In this document: piece after piece, positions 32,582 through 44,464 of the stretch
How positions within the stretch are numbered: position 1 is the first letter of the stretch
Layout: each line of letters starts with the position of its first letter
NCBI RefSeq assembly: GCF_003576645.1
Contig: NC_044930.1
Location: 10,460,393 to 10,524,392 of the forward strand
Source: Ipomoea triloba
Lineage: Eukaryota; Streptophyta; Magnoliopsida; Solanales; Convolvulaceae
DNA length: 64,000 bases
Reading direction: 5' to 3'
The notes under the pieces: generated by a model
Database searches by the model: none
Seen by the model: the letters and a program-made list of their open reading frames with translations, nothing else
What the model was told of the DNA's origin: nothing
Program-made: the position numbers and the translations under genes

Positions 32582-35483
32582 TCACATACCCCATCCATGT
32601 CCAAGCCCATAGGCATCCATATATCCAGCATGGGCGTTACCATGACCATGGCCATCGTGGTGCTCGTGGCCATGACCGTGGTGGTGGTGGTGATGGTCAT
32701 GACCAGAGTTTTGTGCTTCGTTCAACATCTTTTGAATATGCTCAGGTACCTGTTCTTCCTCGGACTGTTTAATGGATTTGGGTAAGGGGGAAACGAAATG
32801 GTAAATGCTTTCAGCTATCTCGTCAGCACTGTGTTCCTGGAATCAGTGAGGAACACTTCAGTTGTATCGGATAATAAATAATTAAATACATATAGTATCT
32901 CTCTGCTGAGATGATAAAACAAAATTAGCTCTTCAAATATCTCTATTGCTTAGACTAAAGAATTAGAGACCAAGAACACTCAATAGATCATACAGTGATT
33001 AGTATGGGCATGTTTTTAGAATCGTTCGAGATAAATTTGCTTGATACATAGGCAATCTTCTCTTACACAACTTTCTCGGCATATCAATGTAAAATACATT
33101 ACATGACTAATGATCTACAGGTATAGGTTGACATATGAGCCCCTCATATCATGATTTCACCTAAATGCTCTCAGAAGACCACAGTAAACGAACGTACAAA
33201 GTATTGCATGTGTGCAGCATAGAAGCTTTTATCAAATTTGAACTCCTAAGCAAACCTTTTTAACTTAACAGATATGCATTGATCTCTTGATTTATTACTA
33301 ATAAAATATCTAAAGGTTTGCATTTTCCAAGCTATTCAGGGTTGGCAAATATGAATAATTTCTGAAACAAAACAGTACTAGAGACACTGCATGACTCCAT
33401 ATATTCAGGGATTCAGAACGTATCCTGAGGTCCAAGACCTTAGAAACCAACAGGTTGGAAGATTTGTTTGCAAAAATAGAATTTAGTATCTAAAAGAAAT
33501 CAAACAACCTATTATGTTTTCTTCCAATCATATGAGCTTGATTCTTCACATGCACTTCATGATTCATGCAATGTGCATAAAAATTAGGTGTGACTAATAC
33601 CTACAGTCAAATCCAAAAGCAAACCTTTGGACAGTTAGGAATAAGACCAGGTTTAGCTGTTTAGGAGAGTTCAGATTATATCCCCGAACCAAATTCCGTT
33701 GTGTGGGAAAAAAAAGTAAAGCCCGAACACTGCATGGAAGACTTCCCTTGCAGAGTCTACTCTTCCAGCTATTATGTATAAATTTAAGAATTTGTGGTTT
33801 AGAATTTTTAAAGTTGTATTTGGATGCAACAATCAACATTAGAACAAATTATGGAATAACATATGTGATAAGGCGGAACTTACTAACATATACGATATGA
33901 CATACTTATGGCATACTTGGTGCAGACTCGAACAAATATATTTCCCTAAAATTACTGCCTTGAAATCTATAGAAAGAAGGCAGCAGGGCAGACATTGTAG
34001 AATATGAACACCTCAACTTCAAGATGTCTTCCTAACCTACCTTATATGTTAAGAGTGGCAATTTATAAAGAGCAGGGTTCAACCTCAATCTATGAATTAT
34101 TACTTGTTTCCTAAATAGCTTTGTCTTTCTGATAAACCAAATTTAACTAATTTTTAAGTTTTTACAGTTACATATCAGGAAACACATTATATAAAGTCGT
34201 TTTGTTGGCAACTACATACAAAATTCACAGTGCAATATCATCAGTTGATGCAATTATATGGAAAGTAGATAATTGATCATCACCTGGGGCCACCTTCCAC
34301 CAGAATGAGTTACAAATTTTGCCCGGGGAAGTGAAGCAGCAACACGCTGCCCATTTTCACTCCATTCTTTTGACAAGCCAGTAGACCAAATTACTTGCAT
34401 TGGCAGTGCCTTGACCCCATCAGAAGCACTCCATTCGGCCAAATCGAGACTATAATTTAGCCTCTTCCCCATCCCAACAACGGCTCTCCTGCCGTCCCTT
34501 CCTGCCAAAAGAATCCTATGTGCCTCAGCATCTGACTTACTCACTGATTCACAACAATACTTTTCGAGGAGTCTCTTGAACAAGAATCCAGAATGCAAAA
34601 CAGCCTCCCTGATTACTGGCACTCCTAAAGCCCACAATGGCAATGCTGTTGCAATTGGTTCACTATCAAGAATGGTGACACTCCTTAAGATTCCCGGGTT
34701 CTCGGAAACCCAATTGGCACTCAAACTCAAAGCTGAATCATGGAGTACCAAATCCACAGGTGCCAATCCCATTGCTTCAATCACTTGCCCCAACACCCTT
34801 CCCATCTCTTCAGGATCCAACTCTATGGCCTTAACTCTCTTCTTTTTTGGAACTTCACTTTCCTCATAGTTCACATACCCCTTCTCAACCAGCTGATCAA
34901 ACCCCCAAAACAGGCCCTTTTCCCTAATCTCATTGTACACATCCCAAAGGCTCACTACCCCCCCTCCATCCCCACTCTCTTCCTCCACAACCACAGACTT
35001 ATCTGAAAATCCCGAACCGGGCAGATCGATCGCAACGGCATGAACCCCTTTCTGACCTAACGACTTAACAATTTTCTGAAAGGCAAAAGTGCTACACCCA
35101 AGCCCATGGACGATGAGAACATGGTCTGATGACTTAATGGGCCCTTCTTGGATCGAAAAGACTTCAACTTGGGGATGATTGGGCGCAGTCTGGACCTTGA
35201 TGGTGCGGCCATTTGAATAGTGGCGGCGCAGATTGGGAGGCAGGCTGAGGAACCAGGCCTTGGGGTCTTTTGGAGAGAAAGAGGAGAGAAAGATGAAGAA
35301 CAGAGTGACGAGAGAGACTAGAACGGTGAAATAGAACCAGAATTGAAATGGATTGGCTGTATTCTTGGTGGTGGGGGAGGTCCGGGTAGATGGAGGTGGA
35401 GGAGTGCGGGGTTTAGGGGGTGGTGAAGTGCGGCGTTTAGGTGGTGGGGTGGGTGGATCTGGTTCTTCAGTTATGATCGCCAT
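32582..35483 (-). CDS. AXR4: AXR4, ER accessory protein for AUX1 trafficking, two exons
   Basis: Exon 1 is 35483-34284 and exon 2 is 32836-32582 (CAG/GTGATG donor, TTCCAG acceptor), giving 484 residues. AXR4 is needed to move the auxin influx carrier AUX1 from the ER to the plasma membrane. The start at 35483 (MAIITEE) matches the family; the frame stays open 38 codons upstream. Residues 1-55 are Pro-rich, followed by a membrane segment (FWFYFTVLVSLVTLFFIFLS) and an alpha/beta-hydrolase-like region with VLIVHGLGCS and AIDLPGSGFSD. The nucleophile elbow reads LHDSAL rather than GxSxG, so catalysis is doubtful. RWPQ joins EHSADEIAESIYHFV across the intron. The tail is strongly His-rich (HDHHHHHGHGH), ending AYGLGHGWGM. 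Intron 1 is 1447 bp with no clear transposon. The gene looks intact. Confidence 0.96.
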
Positions 35484-35648
35484 TGTAGTAGTGATGATTG
35501 CTCGAGTGTATTGGCATGAGCTCTGATCAAGACTAGAGGTGAAGGAGACTCGCAACGGGTATAATACTATAATGATTCCTGGGATGAAGGCCTGCACTTG
35601 AAAAAGGCAAAAAGCTGCTTTTGAGACGTTTAGGACTGGTGATGGTTT

Positions 35649-35681
<33 letters not shown>

Positions 35682-35781
35682 TTTTTTTTTAAATATTATT
35701 GACTCTATTATAGGATAATATCTGTTTTATAATTTTCTATTTATTATAATTTAAAAAGTCAATATCCCAAAGTTTAATATT
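35484..35781. other. AXR4 upstream region
   Basis: Holds the promoter side of AXR4. A T-rich stretch followed by attgactctattataggata (35650-35735) matches the tail of the SINE family seen at 15336 and looks like a truncated SINE on the minus strand. Confidence 0.4.
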
Positions 35782-36224
35782 ATGGTATATTTGGAAAGCA
35801 TGAAAATATTTTTTTGAAAAATGAGTCATTTTCCGAGAAAATTATTTCATTTTCAGTGTTGGATGTATTCTGAAAAACTGTATCTTTGTGTGTTTGGTTC
35901 ATTTTTTAGAAAATGGGTAGAATTATATAATTAAACATTTTAATTATTTATTTAAAATATAAAAATTATATAAAATAATAATATTTATTATAAAAGAAAA
36001 AAAAAAGAGCAAGGTTCCGGCTCTGGTTTCTGCCGGAAACCAGAGTGGTCCAGAATTGTTCTGGAAAATGACTTCTGAAATTTTTCTCCATAAGTTGTTT
36101 TCTAGAAAAATTGACTTATTTTCATTGATCAACGGAAAATGGTTGCATTTTTCGGACGTTGCCAACCACCGAAAGCCCAAAAAATGATTCTAGAAACCAT
36201 TTTTCGAGTTACCAAACACACCCT
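35782..36224. mobile_element. MITE with ttggtaac-type ends upstream of AXR4
   Basis: Left end tatatttggaaagcatgaaa and right end (reverse strand) gtgtttggtaactcgaaaaa are diverged inverted repeats. The interior shows inverted gaaaatgactt-type words and a short hairpin ccggctctggtttctgccgg. Confidence 0.5.
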
Positions 36225-36388
36225 TAATCTTTCCTCAAGGAGAGACATAGAAGTGTCATCCACACGAATGTTTGGTTTAAGTTATATAACTTAACCAAGA
36301 TGATGTGAACTTTGGAATGTCACATTATCATGCTTGGTTCAAATTAGAGCAAATATCCATTTTGGTCCCACGACTATTGTTTTAGTAC

Positions 36389-36618
36389 TGTTATAAGATA
36401 AAATAGCATCAGTAGTGTTAGAGTACTATTCTCCTTGAGCATTGTGTAATATTGAGCTATGTGCATCCTTGAGCTTTGTATAGTCTTGGGCAGCTCAGTA
36501 TTGGGCAGTTCAGTCCAGATTTTTCCCTTTCCCTTTGCCTATATACATGTTGTACACAGATCAGATTATATAGAGTGAAATATTACATTGAATATACCAT
36601 TTTGTGAGCTTGTCAACA
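36389..36618 (+). repeat. 5' LTR of the Copia element
   Basis: Begins tgttataag (or tgttagagtac at 36416) and ends gtcaaca. It contains a TATA-like tatatacatg near 36540. The primer-binding site follows immediately. Confidence 0.65.
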
Positions 36619-37077
36619 TGGTATCAGAGCCATAAGAAACTCTTGAAGTTCCTTCCTCCAGCTTCTTCCTTCTTCCTCCTCCCTACTGCAGAAGCAGTTT
36701 TCTTTCACTGCCAAGGAAATTTGTTTTTTCTTCCTCTTCTTCCTTGCTCCACTGTCATCACCACCCATTCAGAAAGGTTCGCCGGCGTCAGGCGACCACG
36801 ATTGGAAAATTTGGGAGCAGTCCGGCCAGCGCGTGAAGCTCATGCGCCACCCACACCTTCGGACACCGCCCCCACGCGCCGGCGCGTGCGGCGTCTCCAG
36901 CGGCCGGAAAAATTTCTACCTGGCAACTCCAGTGTTGCCCAAGCCCTGCGACTTCATATCTGGACTTGGTTTGGACCACTGTCGCTTCGGTAATATTTGC
37001 TCTAGTCAGGTTCTTTCGTATCTCCTCAGGCGTCATATTTTGGGCATTTTCATCTCTATTTCTGATCTGGTTCTGTG

Positions 37078-40000
37078 GGTATGGCTGAAAATAAGTCTCT
37101 TGTCATATTTGATATTGTTCCTATGACTTCCAAAATCACAAACAGTAAACTTACTGATTCTAATTACTTGGAGTGGAGTCAGGTTATTAAACTTTATCTT
37201 ACTAGTTTGGGAAAAGAGGAACACCTAACTAAAACTGTGACTAAACAAGATAATACTTGGGTACGGGATGATGCACGCTTATTTTTACAAATTCGGAATT
37301 CTATTGATGATAGTATTATTGGCTTCATCAGTCATTGTGAAACTGTTAAAGACCTCATAGATTATTTAGAATACTTGTATTCTGGGAAAGGGAATATCAC
37401 CCGTATCTATGATGTCTGTAAGTCCTTTTATCGTGCAGAGAAACAAAATTTGTCCCTCACTACATATTTTATGGAATTTAAGAGAACATATGAAACACTC
37501 AATAAGCTTATGCCATTTACTGCTGATATCAAAGAACAACAAAAACAACGAGAATAAATGGCAGTTATGAGCTTTTTGGCAGGACTTCCCTCTGAAGTTG
37601 ACACTGCTAGGTCTTCTATTCTCAGTCACTCTGAAATTCCTACCCTGGTTGACGTCCTCCCACGGCTTATTCGATCAGAGCACTCACAACCAAGTATCCT
37701 TGGTATTCCACCAAGCAGTGCTCTTGTTAGTTGTCATCCGAACAAAGGTAATTTCCAAGGGCACACCTCCTGTGGTATCGTGTGCCATTATTGCCATAGG
37801 CCTGGACACTTGAAGAGGGACTGCAGGAAATGGTTGAAGGATAGGGGAAACTCATTTGCCAATGTTGCATCCACACCTAAGACACCTTCCAAAACGATTA
37901 TGGTTTCTACTGATGAGTTTGCCAAGTTTTCTCAATATCGGGAATCTCTAAAACATTCATCCTCTTTGGTCACTACTGTTGCTGACTCAGGTAACACCAC
38001 CACATTCCTTCTCTCCTCTTCATCCAAGTGGGTCATAGACTCTAGTGCCACAAATCATATGACAGGTAACTCTAGTCTATTTTCCACATTTTCTTCCTGT
38101 TCCCATAATTCACCTATTGTTACCTTAGCAGATGGATCCACCTCCTATGTACTTGGGTCTGGAACTATTACACCAATCCCCTCGCTTCCCTTAACCTCTG
38201 CTTTACACTTGCCTAATTTTTCATTCAATTTAATTTCAGTCAGCCAACTTACCCATACCTTAAACTATTTTGTTACGTTCTTTCCTGATCATTGTTTGTT
38301 TCATGATCTTATGACGAAGAGGGTTATTGGTAAGGGGCTCTACATCCTTGACACCACAAAACTATAGTCCATTGCTTGTTCCGCTGCTGTCACTCCTAAT
38401 CTAGCTCATTGTCGTTTGGGGCATCCTTCCCTTCCACTGTTGAAGAAATTGTGTCCACAATTTCAAAATATGTCTTCTTTACATTGTGAGTCGTGTGAAT
38501 TTTCTAAACATCATCGTGTGCATTTAAGTCCTAGAGTTCACAAACGAGCAACTGCTCTTTTTGATTTAGTGCATTATGATATTTGGGGCCCATGTTCAAT
38601 AACATCTAAACTTGGTTTTAAGTATTTTGTTACATTTGTTGATGATTTTTCTCAAATGACATGGTTATATCTAATGAAGTGTCGTTCTGAATTATCTGTT
38701 TTGTGGTTTTGTGTTGAAATTGAAACTCAATTTGGGACTCGTGTCAAAATCTTGCGCAGTGGCAATGCTACTGAATATTTCTCATCTCCCTTCACCTCAT
38801 ATATGCTTTAGAAATGTATGCTTCATCAGTCTTCCTGTGTTGACACACCTTCCCAAAATGGGGTGGTTGAACGCAAAAATCAGCATTTGCTTGAAACTAC
38901 AAGAGCCTTAATGTTTCAACGCAAGGTTTCCAAGCAGTTTTGGGCTGATGCTGTTTCCACTGCATGTTTTTTTATCAATCGCATACCTTATGTTGTGTTG
39001 AATGGGAAAACACCTTACCATATTTTGTATCCATCTAAATCTTTGTTTTCAGTTGACCCACGTATATTTGGTTGTGTGTGTTTTGTTCGGGATATTCATC
39101 CCAATATCACCAAGTTAGATCCAAAATCTTTAAAATGTGTATTCCTTGGTTATTACTGTGTGCAAAAAGGATACAAGTGTTACTCTCCTGAACTTGGTCA
39201 ATATCTTGTTTCCATCAATGTCACTTTCATGAGGATGTTCCGTTCTTTCCTTTTTCTCCGAATGATATCTATCAAGAAGACAGGGATGACATCTTGATGT
39301 ACACCGTCACGTCCTATGTCCCCAACTCTACTCCTGCTGTCACTACCTCTGTTCCTACTTCTCCTGTCTTACAAGTGTATTCTCGTCGACCCCGTACTGA
39401 CACAACTGCTCTAGTTCTGCCTCTTGCTTCCTCCCTGACTCGGTGCCAGCTCAATGCCCCGAAACCACCTCTTTGTCTTTTGATCTAACCTTGGATGGTG
39501 ATGGTCCAATTGCTCTTCGGAAAGGTAAACACAGTTGTACTTATCCTATATCCTCTCTTGTATCATATGATCGGATATCCTCCGCATCTTGTTCCTTTAT
39601 TGCTTCCCTTGATTCTAAATCTACTGCTAAAACCGTTAAGAAGCCTTATCCCATCATGGGTGGCGCCAAGCTATGATTGAAGAGATGAATGCTCTGGATC
39701 AAAATGGTACTTGGGAATTGGTTGCTATGCCTGCAGGTAAAAGACCTATTGGGTGTAAATGGGTGTGTACTATAAAGGTCAATTCCAATGGATCCGTTGC
39801 TCGGTTGAAAGCTCGTCTTGTGGCTAAAGGATATGCCCAAACTTATGGAATTGATTATTCTAACACATTTTCTCCTGTTGCTAAGCTTACTTCTGTCAGG
39901 ATACTCATCTCAATGGCGGCTATTCATGATTGGCATCTACATCAGCTTGATATTAAGAAAGCATTTCTGCATGGAGATCTTAATGAAGAGGTTTACATGG

Positions 40001-41155
40001 AGCAACCTCCTGGGTTTGTTGCTCAGGGAGAGTTTGGGAAAGTATGCAGACTTCGTCGATCATTATATGGGCAAAACAAAGTCCACGTGCATGGTTTGGG
40101 AAATTTAGCCAAGCTGTTGAAAGGTTTGGGATGGTGAAAGGAAAATTGGATCGCTCTATGTTTTACAAGTGGTCCAAAACTAGCATTATCTGACTAGTGG
40201 TCTATGTGGATGACATTGTCATTACAGGAAGTGACATCGAAGGGATTTCATCTCTTAAGTTATTTCTTCATAGTCAAATTCAAACAAAAGACTTGGGACC
40301 ACTGAAGGATTTTCTGGGTATTGAAGTTATGAGGAGTAAAATAGGTATACTACTATCTCAACGAAAATATGTACTTGACTTACTCTCTGAAACAGGAAAA
40401 CTGGGTGCTAAACCATACACTACTCCAATGATACCAAACATATAACTGTCAAATGAAGGGGAATTGTTTGAAGATCCTGAAAGGTACAGAAGATTAGTTG
40501 GGAAGCTAAACTACTTGACAGGAACTCGTCCAGATATTGCATACCCAGTTAGTGTATTGAGCCAGTACATGACATCTCCGATTATTGATCACTGGGCAGC
40601 TGTTGAACATATCTTGTGTTACTTAAAAGGAACACCAGGACATGGAATTCTTTATAAGAATCATGGTCACACAAAGATTGAGTGTTTCTCTGATGCTGAT
40701 TGGGCAGGATCCAAAGAAGATCGTAGATCAGCAACTGGATATTGTATTCTCTTTGGAGGAAATCTGGTTTCATGGAAGAGTAAGAAGCAGAATGTGGTTT
40801 CTCGTTCTAGCGCAGAGTCTGAATATAGAACAATGGCATAGTCAACATGTGAAGTAATGTGGATAAACAACCTCTTAAATGAGTCTGATTTCAAAGCTTT
40901 GATTCCTGCAAAGTTATGGTGTGATAATCAAGCAGCTCTTCACATTGCATCAAACCCAATATTTCATGAACAAACTAAGCATATACAGATTGACTGCCAC
41001 TTTGTTCGTGAAAAGATACAACAGGTGTTAATCTCCACCGGATTTGTGAAGACTGGATAACAACTCCGGGATCTACTCACAAAGGCCCTAACTGGGACCC
41101 GAGTTAGTTATTTGTGTAACAAGTTGGGCGTGATTAACATCTACGCTCCAACTTG
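37078..41155 (+). pseudogene. Copia gag-pol polyprotein, broken
   Basis: Order is Copia-type. Gag (37078-37557, stop TAA in place of a Gln codon) leads to a CCHC knuckle CHYCHRPGHLKRDC. The protease reads WVIDSSATNHMT, where the family has DSG. The GAG-pre-integrase and integrase follow, with VHYDIWGP, and RSGNATEYF where the family has RSDN. Reverse transcriptase has GCKWV, LDIKKAFLHGDLNEEVYMEQ and VYVDDI, and RNase H has [18 protein letters not shown] and SSAESEYR. Stops lie at 37555, 38365, 38809, about 40190 and 40839, with frameshifts near 39225, 39645 and 40070. No active product is possible. Confidence 0.92.
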
Positions 41156-41714
41156 ACATAAATAACATAACATATAAGAAATAAAATAATATACTGAGTA
41201 TATAATTATTCTAATAAAAAATGACTAAATTTAGATTGTCATTTATAATTCTATGACTAAAAATAGAATTAACTCTTTTATGTTGTGTTATTATATATAT
41301 CATATTTAATTATTTTATGAAGTTATAAAATGCATAAACATATTTTAAAGGTATTAAAGAATAAAAAAAAAATCAGTATGACATAAAAAATAACCTATAA
41401 ACCAAACATGTTTATATTACATACCTCAGTTTTAACCAAATATAGGAATGTAACATTCCTAGTAATTAACATTCTATGAACCAAATGTCCTTAGATATAA
41501 ATAAAGGAAATTGGTAGTTAGACTCCCAAGCTTTACTCTCACTCTTAAATTCTTGAGCTAGACATTTCTCTTAGAACTCACATAATAACAATAGCTTATC
41601 ATTATATGTCATATCATAGTAAAAGTGAAAAACTAAAATTTGAGAGTACATGTAGTAGAATTCATAAATAAATTATAAGTTTTGTTTAGCAAATAAATAA
41701 GAATTTAAAATAAA
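41156..41714. other. AT-rich intergenic DNA
   Basis: Nothing recognisable beyond short AT-rich words. Confidence 0.55.
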
Positions 41715-41841
41715 TGACAAAGGTCTTATGGTCAAGCGGCATAGCTGTGGCCCTCCTAAGTGAGAGGTCACACGTTTGATCCCCAGTGAGGGCATTAACT
41801 CGTGCTTTAGTAGGAACAGTTTAGTAGGAACAGATACTTAT
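41715..41841 (+). mobile_element. Probable tRNA-derived SINE
   Basis: tggtcaagcggcatagc fits an A box and cacgtttgatcccc a B box at tRNA spacing. tttagtaggaacag is duplicated near its end. No A-tail or target duplication found. Confidence 0.45.
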
Positions 41842-41849
41842 TACATTAA

Positions 41850-42325
41850 TGGTTAAAAAAATCGCTAGGCGCTCGGGGGACGCCTAGGCGCCCGTGTATT
41901 TTTATTTTATTTTTTAAAAAATTTGTTTAAGTATTTTTTATTTTTTAAAGACTAATAATTATAAATTATATAATACTTTAATAGTTAATACTAAAATATT
42001 AAATACTAACCCAAAAAATATCTAAAGTTTGTATCATATAAAATTATTTCGCTCAAAACGATGTTGTTTTGAGTGAAATAACACATTTAAAAAAAAAACA
42101 ATAGTTAATCGATCGACTAGAAGGCCTAGTCGGTCTAGTCGAGGCCTAGGCGGTCAGCGCCTAAGCGGTGGTTTGGCGGCCTAGGCGGAGCTTAGGCGGC
42201 CTAGGTGGTCGCTTAGCCGGCCAGCCGCCTAGACCACCATTTAATGTGATACGCTAGGCAGTCGACCAGCGCCTAGCGCTTAGGCGGGGATTAATCGGCG
42301 CCTAGGCGGGATTTTTGCAACACTG
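41850..42325. mobile_element. Non-autonomous hAT element, second copy of the cgcctagg family
   Basis: Aligns with 27856-28311 along its length. It ends cgggatttttgcaacactg on the right and starts tggttaaaaaaatcgctagg on the left. The flanks share cattaa (tacattaa and atcattaa), a decayed 8-bp target duplication. Confidence 0.78.
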
Positions 42326-42564
42326 ATCATTAAAACTTCTATGTAATTTATAATGCATTTTTTTAATTATACTATTATTATAATGTCTTTTATTGAAATA
42401 ATTTTTTATCCAATTTATATTTTATTGTATCATTATAGTTTAGTACAATAACCTATTAATTCTTGTCATATGAAGGAGTAAAACTATAAAAGTAAATAAG
42501 TAAAGGATGAGAGTCCATAACTCTTAATTACACAACACCTTTAATGATCCACTTGAGTCCAACT
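42326..42564. other. AT-rich intergenic DNA
   Basis: Nothing seen. Confidence 0.6.
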
Positions 42565-42580
42565 TTCATGCAAAACACTT

Positions 42581-42748
42581 TTTTTTTTTTTTTGGGTTTG
42601 CCCAAAGGTACCCTTCAGCCAAAAACTAACCCACACTAAGTGGTACGGGACTGGCCAAACGATTTGCTCCATTCACATGGGTGAGGATCAAACTCTCAGC
42701 CTTATACTTAAAGGACGAGGTGCTGAACCACCACGCCAACCATATTGG
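42581..42748 (-). mobile_element. tRNA-derived SINE with 16-bp target duplication
   Basis: ttcatgcaaaacactt flanks it at 42565-42580 and 42749-42764. It begins with a T-run (A-tail on the minus strand). Minus-strand A box-like ggcgtggtggttcagc and B box-like gagtttgatcctc are present. It is a different family from the SINE at 25272. Confidence 0.82.
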
Positions 42749-42764
42749 TTCATGCAAAACACTT

Positions 42765-43488
42765 GAAAATAACTTATTCCCACCTCAGTGCATTGAACAT
42801 GAAAAATTGTACTTAAATGCACAAACAAAGCAAATAAATGTTCTTTTAAATATAATATTGATATTTTGACAAAACATGAAAGTTAAGTGTGGTGTAAAAC
42901 ATAAACAAACATGAATTTATCAAGTTAATTACACTTTTTGAGTTCAATAAACTAATTACTATTTTTTTTTCACGTTAGGTTAATTTGACCAAAAAGTTTT
43001 AAATGATTGATTTTGATTAGTTTCTAACGGAATTAATACTCAATTTACTCATCGACTATAATGTGTTTTCTCGGTTTAGTCCTAAATGCCCTGTGTACTT
43101 AATTAAGTCATCGATTTTAATGGTTTAATCTAATTGAGTGATTTGAGTCCTCGGCCGTTAAGATCAAGGATTAAATCGAGAAAAATCACTATAGTTGATA
43201 ACTAAATTTGATAAAATCACTATAGTCAAAAATTAATTTAGATAAAACTACTAAAGTCGAGTACTAAATTATGTATTAATAAATTTAAAATTATCAAATT
43301 ATCTTAACATATGACTCAATTGAGTAAAATTATCTAAGTCAAATTTTTTTTGAATACTATTGATTCTGTTACAATGTAGTATCTGTATCTAAGTCAAAAC
43401 TTAATTAAGTAAAAAAAACATTTAAAACTAAATTAAAAAAATCTGGTTAAAAAAATCAATTTAATCAAAGACTAGATTAAATATTACT
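42765..43488. other. AT-rich intergenic DNA
   Basis: 43345-43390 repeats the SINE tail words gaatactattgattctgtta. 42960-43330 contains MULE-like phrases (ggattaaatcgag, agtcgagtac). No gene. Confidence 0.4.
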
Positions 43489-44263
43489 GGGCGTTTGGTT
43501 GGGAGGAGAGAATTAGAGGGGGGGAAGAATTGTAATTCAATGGATAAAGTAGGAATTGAAATTATTTGGTATGCAAGAATATGAGTACAAGAAATTGAAA
43601 TGTAAGAAATAATAAAATGCCCTTATGTTGTTTTTTTTTTTAAGATAAACGTAGTTATTCCATTAATTCATAACATAAAACGTTTACATCAACGATCAAT
43701 GAAATGGTAAACAATTCCTTACAGTCAGACATAGAAACAACTTTTCTAACTATGCTATAGAAAACTTGAATCGCAGACTGTTTCATAACTAGGAAGCTAT
43801 GTTCCTTCAAGGAGCTTAAAGCTTCATCAAAGATCTGGGTCTTCATCATCATTCTTTTTTGCTCGCCCATGATAAGATCAACACTTGCCCTTATGTTGTT
43901 GTATATGTAGTAGTAGCTGTAAAGTAGTGATAATAATAATAATTCTTTCAAAAATAATAATAATAATTATTATTATTATTATTTCAAAATAATAATACTA
44001 ATTCTTAAAATAATAATAATAATAATAGTTATTTCAAATTAAAAAAAAAAAAGATAAATGATATAGAAGGAGAGACAAAATTATCTTTACACCAACAAAA
44101 TTGTCCCTCCACTCCATTAAATTACAACCGCATAAATTACAATTCATCATTTGAAAGGTGAAATTATAATTTTCTCCAACCAAATAATATAATTTAAAAA
44201 AACTTTAAATTACAATTCAATGAATTACAATTTCCCTCCCACCCCACTCAACCAAACACCTCC
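43489..44263. mobile_element. MITE interrupted by a truncated LINE
   Basis: The left end gggcgtttggttgggagg and the right end (reverse strand) aggtgtttggttgagtgggg are inverted repeats. Internal aattgtaattcaatgg and ttacaattcaatgaattaca repeat the pattern. A 255-bp LINE insertion lies inside, just upstream of APP2. Confidence 0.62.
43631..43885 (-). mobile_element. 5'-truncated LINE insertion with poly(A) and 13-bp target duplication
   Basis: tgcccttatgttg flanks it at 43618-43630 and 43886-43898. The plus-strand T-run at the left is the poly(A) tail. The minus strand still encodes a tail with EALSSLKEHSFLVMKQSA and VSMSDCKELF, the style of the C-terminal RNase H region of plant L1-type LINEs. 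Only the last 255 bp were copied. Confidence 0.75.
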
Positions 44264-44464
44264 TTAACTCGTTTCAAACATGGGCGACTAGAAATATAGA
44301 ATGAAACGTACCAAAAAGAAATAAATAAATAATTGGAAAGAGAAGACTTCCTCTTGCGTCTCTTCCTTCTCAGTTCTCACGTTTACTAAAGCGTGAAAGC
44401 AAGAGATTCAGGAAAAATAAACATATCTTATCTCCCTGTCTGGCTGTCTCACTCTATTTCTCCG

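Larger units (their letters stand above)
36389..41155 (+). mobile_element. Degenerate Copia retrotransposon, 3' LTR missing
   Basis: A 5' LTR ends at 36618 in TGTCAACA, next to a tRNA-Met primer-binding site (tggtatcagagcc, 36619-36631). A decayed gag-pol follows. Around 41150, where the polypurine tract should follow ctccaacttg, the sequence passes to unrelated AT-rich DNA, so the 3' LTR has been lost. The upstream limit is 36389 or 36416, both starting TGTTA. Without a second LTR neither age nor target duplication can be scored. Confidence 0.85.

Noticed and set aside
32572..32785. Plus-strand His/Arg- and Val/Met-rich frames
   Set aside because: Complement of the AXR4 His-codon repeat in exon 2; not independent genes.
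44393..44464. Upstream extension of APP2 exon 1
   Set aside because: It opens on GTG, not ATG; the first ATG is at 44465 and gives a normal transit peptide.
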